A stretch of 58,525 bases of DNA from a virus. The translations under genes were made by a program, and so were the position numbers. The DNA lies in the IMG/VR virus record IMGVR_UViG_3300021197_001797, positions 1 to 58,525 of that record; one strand, 5' to 3'. Position 1 is the stretch's first letter; every line of letters starts with the position of its first letter. A model generated the notes under the pieces. That model was not told where the DNA came from, did not search any database, and saw only the letters and a program-made list of their open reading frames with translations. Shown one piece after another: positions 16,391 to 24,396 of this stretch.

Positions 16391-19133
16391 CAATACGTTT
16401 CCATTTGGTGATGAAGGCAAATCGTATATCGTTGAAGAACTTTGCACGAACTAAAAGTTGAGCACCTTCAGGAACTCTTTCTAACAACTCACGCCCACAT
16501 CTTTCAAAATCAAATCTCCCGATCCTACCACCTATTTGTCCGCTGTCGTCTCTCAATCTTACGTCAACAAACTCTAATGGTCCGTAACCTATTTTACCAC
16601 CACGTTTCTTAACATTAACCTCTTCGTTGTAGTTTCGTGCATTCTTGTATATCATCTCACCTAAAAACACACGCTCTTCACGATGAGGGATGTTTTCTAA
16701 ATCTTTTATCTCAATAACAGGACTGGCAATGCCATTGTCTTGAGGATTTTCATACAAATGAGAATAATTATTGTGAAAAGGAAAAATATCGTAAAATGCA
16801 TTGCTGGCTTTTTCTATGTCCTCTTTCTGCTTGTCCGTCAAAGTGCCTTGATCTCTAGCTTCAATCAACTTGCTTGCTTTGCTGTCTCCTATGCCTTTCA
16901 AAGAAGTGAAACCGCCATACAACTTTCCTTCTTTCACGCACCAATTTTCTTCACTCTTCTCCAAATCAAAATGAACGTATTCAATACCTTCTCTGACCAT
17001 TTCACGCAACAACTCTACTGCGCTGTCCTCATCTTTTGCGTTGCGCAAATTTGCTGCAGCAAACTCTAATGGATGATGAGCTTTCAAATAAGCTGTCCAA
17101 TAACTTATAACTGCATAACTGTGTGTGTGTGCTTTGTTCATTTGCCAAGCACCCATGGCGTTAATAGTGTCCCATGTTTCTCTAGCTTCTATTTCACTTA
17201 TGCCTTGACTTTCTGCTCCTTGTTTGAATTTTTCCCAATAGGTGTCAAAGAATTCAACACCCATCCTTTTGCTCATGGCTTTTCTTATTGTGGAAGTTTC
17301 TGCCCAATCAAATTTTCCGATCTCACGGACAATGGCAAGTGTTTGCTCTTGATAAACAGGCAACCCATAAGTGTCTTTCATGTGCTCTTCAACCAACGGA
17401 TGGATAGATTTGTATTTTTCTCCATTTTTTCGATTCACATATTTTTCAGTAACACCTCCGCCAAATGGTCCAGGACGAGCAAGTGCTGTCACAGCATCGA
17501 CTTCGGTCAATGTTTTAAACTCTATGTCTCTGCTGATTGCTCTCAAAGCATTTCCTTCAAACTGGAAAATACCACAAAGTCTTCCTTGATTAAAAACGTC
17601 AAATGTAGATTTGTCGTCAAATTTCAATCCATACCAATCTATGTTTAAACCACTGTCTTCAAGCACGCCCAATGTGCGCAATCCTAAAACATCAATCTTC
17701 AAAAGACCCAGTTGTTCTGCAGCACCTTTTTCGATATGTGCTATCCCATCTGCATCGACAGTGGCGTAATTAGTTATTTCATCATTACAAACCAACAAAC
17801 CTGCGGCATGAACACCAGAGTGTGAAGCGTGACCTTCTAACAACATTGCGCTTTTTGCCTGTGGGTATTGTTTGATGAACTCTTTTCCAGGAGCTGTTTC
17901 ATTGAACGTGTCCTCAAGACAGTTGTTTGCTCTTGAGTCAGCTGATGACCTTTCTATCATGGCAACTTTCACTGCGCCAGTAGCTTGTGGCGGTATGTTC
18001 AAGCTCTTGCAAACTTGTATAAGTGCTGACCTCGGTCTGAACTGACCGATCGTACCTATGTGAGCAACATTTTCAGCTCCGTATTTTTCAGACATGTAAT
18101 CAAAAACCATTTGTCTTTTGTTGTCTGGGAAATCTAAATCTATGTCGGGCAAGTCTGTACGACTGACATCTATGAATCTTTCAAAATATAATTTGGCAGG
18201 TATAGGGTCTATCTCTGTTATCCTAGACAAATAACAAACTAGTGAACCTGCCGCAGAGCCTCTTGATGGACCAACCAACATATGATCTTTGGCATAATGA
18301 ACCATGTCTGCTACAACTACAAAATAACTCTCGTAATCTTTCAACTTGATCAAGTCTAGTTCGTAGTTCAATCGTTCTTCATATTCATCATTCCATTTCA
18401 TTTTCCTGAATTTTATGCCGTCCCTGCACATTTTCTCTAAACTACCTTTAGAGCGAACCATAGGAGCCTGAGGCAAATTCAAATCTTTGCATTCATCTGC
18501 TATTGCTATTGCTGTCGATTGGTTTTCTAACTCTTCTAACAAATGCTGTTCGCTGGCTTTCAAACCAGCTCTTGAAGCTAATTCAAATGTCTCTTTGTCT
18601 TCTGGAAAAGAATATGCGTTGTCTGAAGTGCTAACAACTTTCAAATCATGACTCTTAGCTATTTGCTTTTTCTTCATGTTCAAAATTCTGCTAGAAGGAT
18701 TCAAATCAATGACGGCATTGACTTCTTCCAAAAACTCTCCATCAACTACTTCGCCAGCAAATTTAATAATGTTTTCCGTCATTCCTAAAACGTCATGAGA
18801 GTAAAGCCTAGGAAGTGCTCCCACCCTAGTTTTAATGGTCTGCTGATGACTCTTGCTTTTCATCCTGTACATTTCGCTCAGACCCTGTTCGTTCTTGGCT
18901 AAGAACCACATTCTAGGAGTTGTTTCATCGTCAGAAACTACACATTCAACGCCCAAAATCGGGTTGATGTCTGCTTTCTTGCAAGCATTGTACCAAGCTA
19001 CATGACCCCAAGTCGAATTATCAACGATTCCTGCTGTAGTGCAACCGATAGATTTTAGACGATCGATGACCTTATTCAAAGGCGCAAATGTCTGACCAAA
19101 AGAATATTCTGTTTTGACCTTAAGCTGAATCAT
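16374..19133 (-). CDS. dnaE: DNA polymerase III alpha-like replicative polymerase
   Basis: 919 residues, shorter than bacterial DnaE (about 1160). The N-terminal PHP-like domain starts LKVKTEYSF, where the usual HxH metal ligands are missing. The C-family polymerase core has GPSRGSAAGSLV, PDIDLDF (Asp330, Asp332), the third Asp481 in KIDVLGLRTL, and YQEQ...RKAMSKRMG. The C-terminus keeps a helix-hairpin-helix (LKGIGDSKASKLIEA) and an OB-like domain but lacks room for a tau-binding domain. A separate DnaQ-type gene overlaps its start, giving a phage alpha-epsilon pair. No clamp or clamp loader is seen, so host beta clamp use is likely. Confidence 0.93.
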   Translation of the reverse strand: MIQLKVKTEYSFGQTFAPLNKVIDRLKSIGCTTAGIVDNSTWGHVAWYNACKKADINPILGVECVVSDDETTPRMWFLAKNEQGLSEMYRMKSKSHQQTIKTRVGALPRLYSHDVLGMTENIIKFAGEVVDGEFLEEVNAVIDLNPSSRILNMKKKQIAKSHDLKVVSTSDNAYSFPEDKETFELASRAGLKASEQHLLEELENQSTAIAIADECKDLNLPQAPMVRSKGSLEKMCRDGIKFRKMKWNDEYEERLNYELDLIKLKDYESYFVVVADMVHYAKDHMLVGPSRGSAAGSLVCYLSRITEIDPIPAKLYFERFIDVSRTDLPDIDLDFPDNKRQMVFDYMSEKYGAENVAHIGTIGQFRPRSALIQVCKSLNIPPQATGAVKVAMIERSSADSRANNCLEDTFNETAPGKEFIKQYPQAKSAMLLEGHASHSGVHAAGLLVCNDEITNYATVDADGIAHIEKGAAEQLGLLKIDVLGLRTLGVLEDSGLNIDWYGLKFDDKSTFDVFNQGRLCGIFQFEGNALRAISRDIEFKTLTEVDAVTALARPGPFGGGVTEKYVNRKNGEKYKSIHPLVEEHMKDTYGLPVYQEQTLAIVREIGKFDWAETSTIRKAMSKRMGVEFFDTYWEKFKQGAESQGISEIEARETWDTINAMGAWQMNKAHTHSYAVISYWTAYLKAHHPLEFAAANLRNAKDEDSAVELLREMVREGIEYVHFDLEKSEENWCVKEGKLYGGFTSLKGIGDSKASKLIEARDQGTLTDKQKEDIEKASNAFYDIFPFHNNYSHLYENPQDNGIASPVIEIKDLENIPHREERVFLGEMIYKNARNYNEEVNVKKRGGKIGYGPLEFVDVRLRDDSGQIGGRIGRFDFERCGRELLERVPEGAQLLVRAKFFNDIRFAFITKWKRIDAREQ

Positions 19134-19674
19134 TTTCTATTCCAAACAACATGTTCAAGAAACCATCTTCTTTAGTGCACTCATATAGTGCGCGAACGTC
19201 GTCAAGTGCTCTGTGAGTTTGCAACAAAGGTTTGCCCATGACCTTTTCATAAAGTTCTGTCATTTTCGGTCTATGACCAAATTGTGGTGTGTATTCTTGC
19301 ACAGTGCAAATTATTTCTTCAGGCCAAGGAAAATCTGCCGAAAGTCTTTCAAGTTCACACCTCAAAACTCCACTGTCAAATGGAGCATTGTGCGCCATGA
19401 AAACATCTGTGCCATCGAAAAACTCTCTCAACTGGGGCAAAAACTCTTCAAATGTTGGTTTGTTTTGCAAATCTTCCTGTTTGATTCCAGTTATCTTTGT
19501 TATTACTTGTTCTAGTTCTACTTGAGGATCAAGGAGTTGACTCAACTCCCTGATTTCCCCTGTTTCATCAACGACAACTCCACCAAGTTCAATGATGTGT
19601 GGTTGCTTTTCAATTGGTGCCGCAGACGGCATCAAAAGACCTGTAGTTTCAACGTCGAAGACAGCTACTTTCAT
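19120..19674 (-). CDS. dnaQ: DnaQ-like DEDDh 3'-5' exonuclease (proofreading subunit)
   Basis: 184 residues. Exo I: FDVETTG; Exo II: MAHNAPFDSGVL; Exo III: THRALDDVRAL, giving the D-E-D-H-D set of the DEDDh family. It overlaps the polymerase by 14 bases and precedes it in the operon, so it is best read as the proofreading (epsilon-like) subunit. The protein ends soon after the fold, and I see no clear clamp-binding motif. Start ATG overlaps the upstream VOC gene stop (ATGA). Confidence 0.92.
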   Translation of the reverse strand: MKVAVFDVETTGLLMPSAAPIEKQPHIIELGGVVVDETGEIRELSQLLDPQVELEQVITKITGIKQEDLQNKPTFEEFLPQLREFFDGTDVFMAHNAPFDSGVLRCELERLSADFPWPEEIICTVQEYTPQFGHRPKMTELYEKVMGKPLLQTHRALDDVRALYECTKEDGFLNMLFGIENDSA

Positions 19675-20144
19675 TCTGGCTCCAGCCTAACTATGAACTT
19701 CAAATCAACACCTAAAATTTCTTTAGTGTCAAAAATAACATAATTGTACCACCTTTTACCTGCTATCACAGGGTTGGTGTGCGATTGAGTCTTTACTTCT
19801 TGCGCTACAGGTATATTCCTTTCAGCGAAAAAGTTACGCCAACCTATCAATTCTTTGCCTGAACAATGCATGCCTAAATGACTGACGGTGTTCCGGCCAC
19901 GACCGAGAGTGTCTACCCAGTTGTTGCCCTCTTTGTAATTCAATATTTCAAACTCTTTGCCTTCAATGAGATCATAATTGAAATTCAAATCAGCTTGGTT
20001 TTCACCTTTTTTGCCGAACACCTTGCCAGAAGCAACAACTGTGTCCTCGACCCAATCAATTGCTCCCATGTCTTCTAATAATTTTCTTGCTTTTTCGACG
20101 TTTGCAGGCGCGATAGCTATTTGTTCTATTTTGAAATTCAACAT
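19671..20144 (-). CDS. VOC (glyoxalase-like) superfamily protein
   Basis: 157 residues from the ATG at 20144, which follows the SDR stop as TGACATG with GGAG upstream; the ATG at 20156 lies within the SDR gene. It shows the beta-alpha-beta-beta-beta pattern of VOC proteins: KIEQIAIAPANVEKARKLLED, then VSHLGMHCSGKEL, and a final strand YVIFDTKEILGVDLKFIV. The usual first metal-binding His is replaced (IEQIAI), so activity on a metal-bound substrate is uncertain. Substrate unknown. It lies between SDR and exonuclease genes, which suggests a small metabolic pair inside the replication operon. Confidence 0.7.
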   Translation of the reverse strand: MLNFKIEQIAIAPANVEKARKLLEDMGAIDWVEDTVVASGKVFGKKGENQADLNFNYDLIEGKEFEILNYKEGNNWVDTLGRGRNTVSHLGMHCSGKELIGWRNFFAERNIPVAQEVKTQSHTNPVIAGKRWYNYVIFDTKEILGVDLKFIVRLEPE

Positions 20145-20145
20145 G

Positions 20146-20814
20146 TCAGGCTCCATAAGGTAAGATGCACCCAGTGAGGTGCTTGTGATGATCTTTTGAC
20201 TGCAATAAGAAAGCTATGAACTCAGCTACTTTTTCGGGTGGTGTTTCTTCCCCACACAAAAGACCTTGGAGCTGATACTCCTGAGCGTATTCTTTAGTCC
20301 AACCACGAGTTGTTACAACTTGATCATCAATTGCAGCACTCATTCCTGTGCCTTTCAATTTGTTAGGAGCTATGCCGAAAACAGTTATGCCGTATTTCTT
20401 TGTTAGTTCACGAGCCAACTGCAACGTCATTATATGTGCCGCACCTTTGGAAGCATTGTAAGCTAAAGAGCAAGTCATTGGCATGTGAGATGCATTGCTC
20501 ACGATGTTCAAAACAGTGCCTTTGCTTTCTTTCAACATAGGCAAGTAAGCTTGAACCATTTTGAAAATGCCTTTAGCATTGACGTTTATTACTTGATCCC
20601 AAGCTTCATCAGTGAAATCTTCCAGCCAATCTATCAAGTTTATCCCTGCGCAATTTATCAAAACGTCCAGCTTTTCACAAGCTAACTTAGGTTCCAAAAC
20701 ATCTTGTCCATAGTTCCGGTCATAACCTATGACTTCATGATTTTCTTTTTCCAAAGCTTCATATATAGCCTTGCCCAGACCTTTTGCAGCTCCAGTTACT
20801 AATATCGTGCTCAT
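20146..20814 (-). CDS. Short-chain dehydrogenase/reductase (SDR)
   Basis: 222 residues. Classical SDR features: cofactor loop TGAAKGLGKAI at residues 7-17, NCAGIN, catalytic Ser in NIVSNAS, and YNASKGAAH (Tyr-x3-Lys). An acidic residue after beta-2 (GYDRN) favours NAD(H). The substrate is not predictable; relatives act on sugars, sterols or acyl carrier substrates. It overlaps the DUF6378 gene (ATGA) and is coupled to the VOC gene. It is a candidate auxiliary metabolic gene. Confidence 0.88.
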   Translation of the reverse strand: MSTILVTGAAKGLGKAIYEALEKENHEVIGYDRNYGQDVLEPKLACEKLDVLINCAGINLIDWLEDFTDEAWDQVINVNAKGIFKMVQAYLPMLKESKGTVLNIVSNASHMPMTCSLAYNASKGAAHIMTLQLARELTKKYGITVFGIAPNKLKGTGMSAAIDDQVVTTRGWTKEYAQEYQLQGLLCGEETPPEKVAEFIAFLLQSKDHHKHLTGCILPYGA

Positions 20815-21113
20815 TTGTCTTTTCCTTTTCCATTGATCAAAGACTCCACCATTGCGGCATAAACTGCGGCATCGTGTATGCTGTCTTCATGAGTTAAATT
20901 ACTATTTGTGAAACGAGTCAATTTTACTATCATCAATTCAAAAAGATGCCAGATGTTATAATCCTCGACAGTTTTTAATTCTACCCCATCAGGGAATAAA
21001 ACACTCATCACTTCACCAACTCTTTTGTAGTTGTCTCCGTAAACTTTATTTCTTTCACGAAATGTTTCCCCCATTTCGACGAGGATCGATCCGGCATCTT
21101 TGAATTCATTCAT
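20811..21113 (-). CDS. DUF6378/MazG-like small protein
   Basis: 100 residues, helical. The pattern ERNKVYGDNYKRVGEVM followed by LIVKLTRF-like helix and EDSIHDAAVYAAM resembles DUF6378 proteins, which look like single-domain relatives of the all-alpha NTP pyrophosphatases (E...E/D...D on helices). It lies between an SDR and a HAD phosphatase, close to thyX. A nucleotide-related role is inferred. Overlaps of four bases on both sides show tight co-translation. Confidence 0.65.
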   Translation of the reverse strand: MNEFKDAGSILVEMGETFRERNKVYGDNYKRVGEVMSVLFPDGVELKTVEDYNIWHLFELMIVKLTRFTNSNLTHEDSIHDAAVYAAMVESLINGKGKDK

Positions 21114-21592
21114 TTAATCACCCTCAAGTTTGGTTTCTTAGTTGCGTCTACTTTGTGAATAGATATACAATGAGCATTGATTCCATTTGCAATATACATG
21201 TCACAGACATCTTGACGGTCATCGTAAGCAAAGGCAACATCTTCACTTGTTGCTTTCATCCTTTGATAAAATAATTGTAGTTGCATCCTCTTCAAATAAG
21301 GTGAGCTAGAATGATCGCCATTTGGTCTCATCAAAAGACAACAAACTTCAAGACCGATTTCTTTCAACCAATGTTCAGCGATTGGAGCATAGAACTCTGG
21401 CCGTGCCGTAAAAATTGCAACATCCTCATACCTTTCTCTCCAAATGTGTTCATTGGCACTCTTGTCAAAGCCAGCAAGCAAATGATAAGCATTGTATTTC
21501 CAAGTTGGATCAGACTCGTCCCAATTTATTTTAGGTATCCTCCAACGGTCATCAGAAATAGTATTGTCAAGATCGAGGATTATGTAACTCAT
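21110..21592 (-). CDS. HAD-superfamily phosphatase
   Basis: 160 residues. Motif I is LDLDNTISDD at the N-terminus (nucleophile and acid/base Asp), motif II VAIFTARPE with Thr, and motif IV YDDRQDVCDMY. The layout resembles the phosphatase domain of phage polynucleotide kinase/phosphatase and related nucleotide phosphatases. Its place next to thyX suggests a nucleotide monophosphate substrate; 3'-end processing of nucleic acid is an alternative. Coupled by ATGA to thyX and to the DUF6378 gene. Confidence 0.8.
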   Translation of the reverse strand: MSYIILDLDNTISDDRWRIPKINWDESDPTWKYNAYHLLAGFDKSANEHIWRERYEDVAIFTARPEFYAPIAEHWLKEIGLEVCCLLMRPNGDHSSSPYLKRMQLQLFYQRMKATSEDVAFAYDDRQDVCDMYIANGINAHCISIHKVDATKKPNLRVIK

Positions 21593-22317
21593 TTCTTTTT
21601 CTCCTCTTTGCGCATCTTGTCAACGATCTTCAACAGCTTGCCTTTGGCTAACAAATCTCCGCCATATTGTTCTTCAGCGAATGCTTCAATTTCAGCGAAA
21701 TAATCTCTGCCTTGTTGAAACAAAAACTTTTCAGCCCATGGGTGCACAGACAAAACTTCATCAACCATGCCGTTCAACACCTTTTGATATTCACCCTGAG
21801 TTCGACCGCCTGTCCTCGCCTTGGCAAGTTCGACGAACGTACGCAAATTGAATTTGCAAACTATGTTGGTTGATATGTTTGTAGGCAGAACACCCCTAGC
21901 ATCTTCAACTGCATGGCCCATGTTGATCAAACCTGTGTAAGCTAATTTTATAGCGTCAAGTGCTTCATCAACTATTTTCACCGCTACAGGGTCTGCAGCA
22001 ATTTTGTCGCTGTAGATATAATCAAACTCAAACATGTCTAAAACACGCATGGTTTGTTGTGCGTAACTAGCCTGTCTAGTCCTGACTTGTTGGTGGGTGT
22101 AAGCACGACTGACACCTTCTACTAAAAAGACATAGTCCACAAACTCCCAAGAGCTAGGTATAGTGTTGGCCATGTACTCCAACTCATCCATCTTTTCTTG
22201 ATGTGGTCTTTCTTTTATTTCTTCCATCAAAGAAGGTGACATTGTGAGCCTAGTGGCTTTGGTGAACATCAAAATGTCTTGGGCATCTTGAGTGTGGCTT
22301 ATCAAAGTTACCTTCAT
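21589..22317 (-). CDS. thyX: FAD-dependent thymidylate synthase
   Basis: 242 residues, within the usual 220-250. It has EGVSRAYTHQQVRTRQASYA in the position of the ThyX motif (RHRxxSxNxxSxR), then DARGVLPTNISTN and RTGGRTQGEYQKV. It makes dTMP from dUMP using FAD, NADPH and methylene-tetrahydrofolate. The motif reads RTR rather than RHR, so the His near the flavin is Thr here. It sits in the operon with a HAD phosphatase and a MazG-like protein, consistent with supplying dTTP for the AT-rich genome. Confidence 0.88.
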   Translation of the reverse strand: MKVTLISHTQDAQDILMFTKATRLTMSPSLMEEIKERPHQEKMDELEYMANTIPSSWEFVDYVFLVEGVSRAYTHQQVRTRQASYAQQTMRVLDMFEFDYIYSDKIAADPVAVKIVDEALDAIKLAYTGLINMGHAVEDARGVLPTNISTNIVCKFNLRTFVELAKARTGGRTQGEYQKVLNGMVDEVLSVHPWAEKFLFQQGRDYFAEIEAFAEEQYGGDLLAKGKLLKIVDKMRKEEKKK

Positions 22318-22874
22318 GATGTTGCTCCCTCTTGAGGATGGGAATAATTTTCACTTGGCAAACTCTTGAAAGCACTTTCAGTTATCAATTTGAAATTGAA
22401 AACTTTGTATCTATTTTCTCTGTCAATGCAATTTAACATGCCTGTGTGAAATTTGTACTCACCTTTGTCTTTCAACTTTTGTCGGAACCTTATGTGAGCA
22501 CCTAATGAAAAACCTAAATCTTCAAACGCAACTTTGACAGATTTGTAATACCTAACCACGCCATCAGGACACTCTACAACAACACCGTGTCGCTTGGCTC
22601 TCTTTGCGCGAACTTCAGGGTCTTGCCAACTGCGAATAGCCACGGAAACTCGGTGTCGTGCTTGAGTTGCTTCCTCTTCGTTGCGTCTTCTTTTCAACTC
22701 CATGTCGCACCAATGCATGTCTCCCTGTTTGGAAGCTCTGGCTTTTTCAAGCTGTTTCTCGCCATTGGCTCTTGAAGAAAACTTCTTGATTTGCTTCTTC
22801 ATAATGGCGTTATACTCTGCGACCATTTCAGCGGTTGACATTTTGCTGACTTCTTTATATTCAAATCTAGACAT
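22314..22874 (-). CDS. Basic helical protein, possible DNA-binding
   Basis: 186 residues, Lys/Arg-rich. The N-terminal half is helical (STAEMVAEYNAIMKKQIKKF, then SRANGEKQLEKA). The central stretch GVVVECPDGVVRYYKSVKVA resembles the short beta-hairpin-helix of NUMOD-type DNA-binding modules (YKSVKVAFEDLG), but no HNH nuclease domain is present. A role as a DNA-binding or regulatory protein is a guess. It is the first gene after a terminator and overlaps thyX by ATGA; the AGGAG site lies within the terminator tail region. Confidence 0.6.
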   Translation of the reverse strand: MSRFEYKEVSKMSTAEMVAEYNAIMKKQIKKFSSRANGEKQLEKARASKQGDMHWCDMELKRRRNEEEATQARHRVSVAIRSWQDPEVRAKRAKRHGVVVECPDGVVRYYKSVKVAFEDLGFSLGAHIRFRQKLKDKGEYKFHTGMLNCIDRENRYKVFNFKLITESAFKSLPSENYSHPQEGATS

Positions 22875-22885
22875 AATAAATCTCC

Positions 22886-22917
22886 TAAAAAAAGAAAACC
22901 CCGCTCAAAGAGCAGGG
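22886..22917 (-). terminator. Intrinsic terminator after the 22905 gene
   Basis: On the minus strand CCCTGCTC, loop TTT, GAGCGGGG (22899-22917 in plus coordinates) followed by TTTTCTTTTTTT. It is the clearest intrinsic terminator in the window. The stop codon of the 22905-23264 gene lies inside it, and the RBS of the next gene follows directly, so downstream replication genes depend on read-through or on another promoter. Confidence 0.85.
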
Positions 22918-23264
22918 CTAACACGTTTCGCATATTTTAATTTGAAGTCTTTGTAACCAGAATCATACTCTGGACCTTCATCAATTTCGTCCAACCAATG
23001 TTCTTCAGTGACGACATCAGCAGGGAACTCTTTCAATTCAAGGCAGTTGATCGCGAACTTGGCCATCACAAACGCCATGGCGTCTGCGGCACTATGTACA
23101 CCCGAAACGATGTAGTCAGTACCACTCTTGAATTTCCAGTAAGCTTGTCCGTCAGAAAATTTTCCGGTTGACTCGTCGTCATGCGCACCATAATTTTCGA
23201 GGAGTTGAGTTGAAACCACCCAGTTGTGGCCCATTCCAGCGGTGTTGTTTAAATCTTGTCCCAT
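22905..23264 (-). CDS. Small protein of the shared-leader regulon
   Basis: 119 residues, acidic, beginning MGQDLNNTAGMGHNWVVSTQ, with a compact alpha/beta pattern (YWKFKSGTDYIVSG, then SAADAMAFVMAKFAIN). I do not recognise the family. It has its own promoter (23299-23327) and the shared leader AACTTAGAACTGGAGAAA, and it is closed by a strong terminator overlapping its stop codon. It is therefore a monocistronic, probably highly expressed unit, suggesting an early host-takeover or DNA-associated role (inference). Confidence 0.7.
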   Translation of the reverse strand: MGQDLNNTAGMGHNWVVSTQLLENYGAHDDESTGKFSDGQAYWKFKSGTDYIVSGVHSAADAMAFVMAKFAINCLELKEFPADVVTEEHWLDEIDEGPEYDSGYKDFKLKYAKRVSPAL

Positions 23265-23298
23265 TTTATTTCTCCAGTTCTAAGTTTATCAATTCCTT

Positions 23299-23327
23299 AC
23301 TATCGCTCTTTGAGGACTATAAGGCAA
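23299..23327 (-). promoter_or_regulatory. Promoter B: TTGCCT-N17-GATAGT
   Basis: Minus-strand -35 TTGCCT (23322-23327), 17-base spacer, -10 GATAGT (23299-23304). The -35 lies inside the 3' end of the FAD oxidoreductase gene. The leader contains AACTTAGAACTGGAGAAA before the start at 23264. Confidence 0.75.
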
Positions 23328-24222
23328 CACTTATTTTTGCTCTTTCGTATTTTATATTGTTTTTCATCAATTTCTTCAAAACATTGATGTCTTTTAATAC
23401 GTCATCCAACAACAAATTTCTCCAAGTGCCAAACCTGCCTAAAGAATAAATGTTGTGGTTTATGGACAGATCATAAATAAAACTTTTTCTCCAATCGTCA
23501 TTGATGGGGGCAATCTTGCCGTGTCGTTGATTTGACTTTTCTATTTTGACGCAATCATTTCGACTTATGCCGAACGATTGAAAGAAATTGTATTCATCTG
23601 GCTCATCAATGTATTCTGCTATCAAAAGATCTTTAGTTATGCTTGCCCTATATAAAGATGTCGCTGGACTGGGATAATAGATCGTTTGGTAAACATTTGC
23701 ATCTTTGATCCTGAACCGTTCGACGACGATAGGCGCAGAGTTAAACTCTGGCCAATGCAACGCTACTTGTTTTATACCCAACATCTCGCCTGTAACCATC
23801 ATAGGAATGGTGCTAATGGCAGGTACAGAAGAGTCTTTCATTTCTTCAGGAGTAACTTTGTGATTCCACTTAACTCTTCCCTCACACTTTTCTGCTAGCT
23901 CTAACAAAAAGTCTTCAGGTGCAATGAACCGTTCTACTGTTTCTAAGTTCCAAATGCTACGGTCAGCTAACCTGCCTATGACTTTCTCTGAATACCAATT
24001 TGCGTAACGTATGTTTGGCTCAACAAAATCACCGTCCCATATGCCTTTGTGGACTTTTACTTTGTCGAAATCTATGCCGACACTTTCGCCTACTTCATTA
24101 GACCGAAAACGCAAAACAGCTTTGTGTGACTGATTTAACTTGTCTCCAGCTTCGTATATCGTAGCTCGCTGAAAGTGACAACCAGCCAACAGACCAGCAA
24201 GACCTGCTCCATAAATTTTCAT
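23317..24222 (-). CDS. FAD-dependent oxidoreductase (Rossmann/UGM-like)
   Basis: 301 residues. The N-terminus is a dinucleotide-binding strand-turn-helix, MKIYGAGLAGLLAG, followed by TIYEAGD where an acidic residue binds ribose. The C-terminus has NIYSLGRFGTWRNLLLDDV, close to the second FAD-contact motif of the UDP-galactopyranose mutase and amine-oxidase-like group. At 301 residues it is shorter than UGM (about 380). Substrate unknown; it could act on sugars, amines or nucleic acid modifications. It is the first gene of the minus block with its own promoter (24250-24278), and AAGGATG precedes the start. Confidence 0.78.
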   Translation of the reverse strand: MKIYGAGLAGLLAGCHFQRATIYEAGDKLNQSHKAVLRFRSNEVGESVGIDFDKVKVHKGIWDGDFVEPNIRYANWYSEKVIGRLADRSIWNLETVERFIAPEDFLLELAEKCEGRVKWNHKVTPEEMKDSSVPAISTIPMMVTGEMLGIKQVALHWPEFNSAPIVVERFRIKDANVYQTIYYPSPATSLYRASITKDLLIAEYIDEPDEYNFFQSFGISRNDCVKIEKSNQRHGKIAPINDDWRKSFIYDLSINHNIYSLGRFGTWRNLLLDDVLKDINVLKKLMKNNIKYERAKISVAL

Positions 24223-24249
24223 AAAGACATCCTTATTAATTTCTTTTTT

Positions 24250-24278
24250 AGTATTGATCAGTCTTCAAAAGAAAGCAA
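24250..24278 (-). promoter_or_regulatory. Promoter E: TTGCTT-N17-AATACT
   Basis: Minus-strand -35 TTGCTT (24273-24278), 17-base spacer, -10 AATACT (24250-24255), upstream of the FAD oxidoreductase at 24222. It is the weakest match of the promoter set and diverges from promoter D, 26 bp away. Confidence 0.55.
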
Positions 24279-24303
24279 GTAATTTTTTGTTGGCAAAAAT
24301 AGT

Positions 24304-24332
24304 TTGCCTTTTTTATAAAATTCGAGAATAAT
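24304..24332 (+). promoter_or_regulatory. Promoter D: TTGCCT-N17-AATAAT
   Basis: Plus-strand -35 TTGCCT (24304-24309), 17-base spacer, -10 AATAAT (24327-24332). It starts the 24397-28938 replication operon. The expected start of transcription near 24340 leaves no RBS for the ATG at 24346, supporting the ATG at 24397 as the first start. Confidence 0.75.
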
Positions 24333-24396
24333 AAAAGAGCTGGAAATGATGAAGGCATTTTGCAAGACTGTTCCAGCACAGAAAGGAAAACTAAGA

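Noticed and set aside
17073-17648. 191-residue open frame on the plus strand inside the polymerase gene
   Set aside because: It is antisense to strongly conserved polymerase motifs, is rich in Cys/Ser/Phe as expected for a shadow frame, and has no ribosome site.
20146-24222. Complete hypermodified-thymidine pathway
   Set aside because: ThyX, HAD and FAD enzymes hinted at this, but there is no hydroxymethylase, DNA kinase or pyrophosphorylase-type gene. ThyX and HAD are explained by ordinary dTMP supply.
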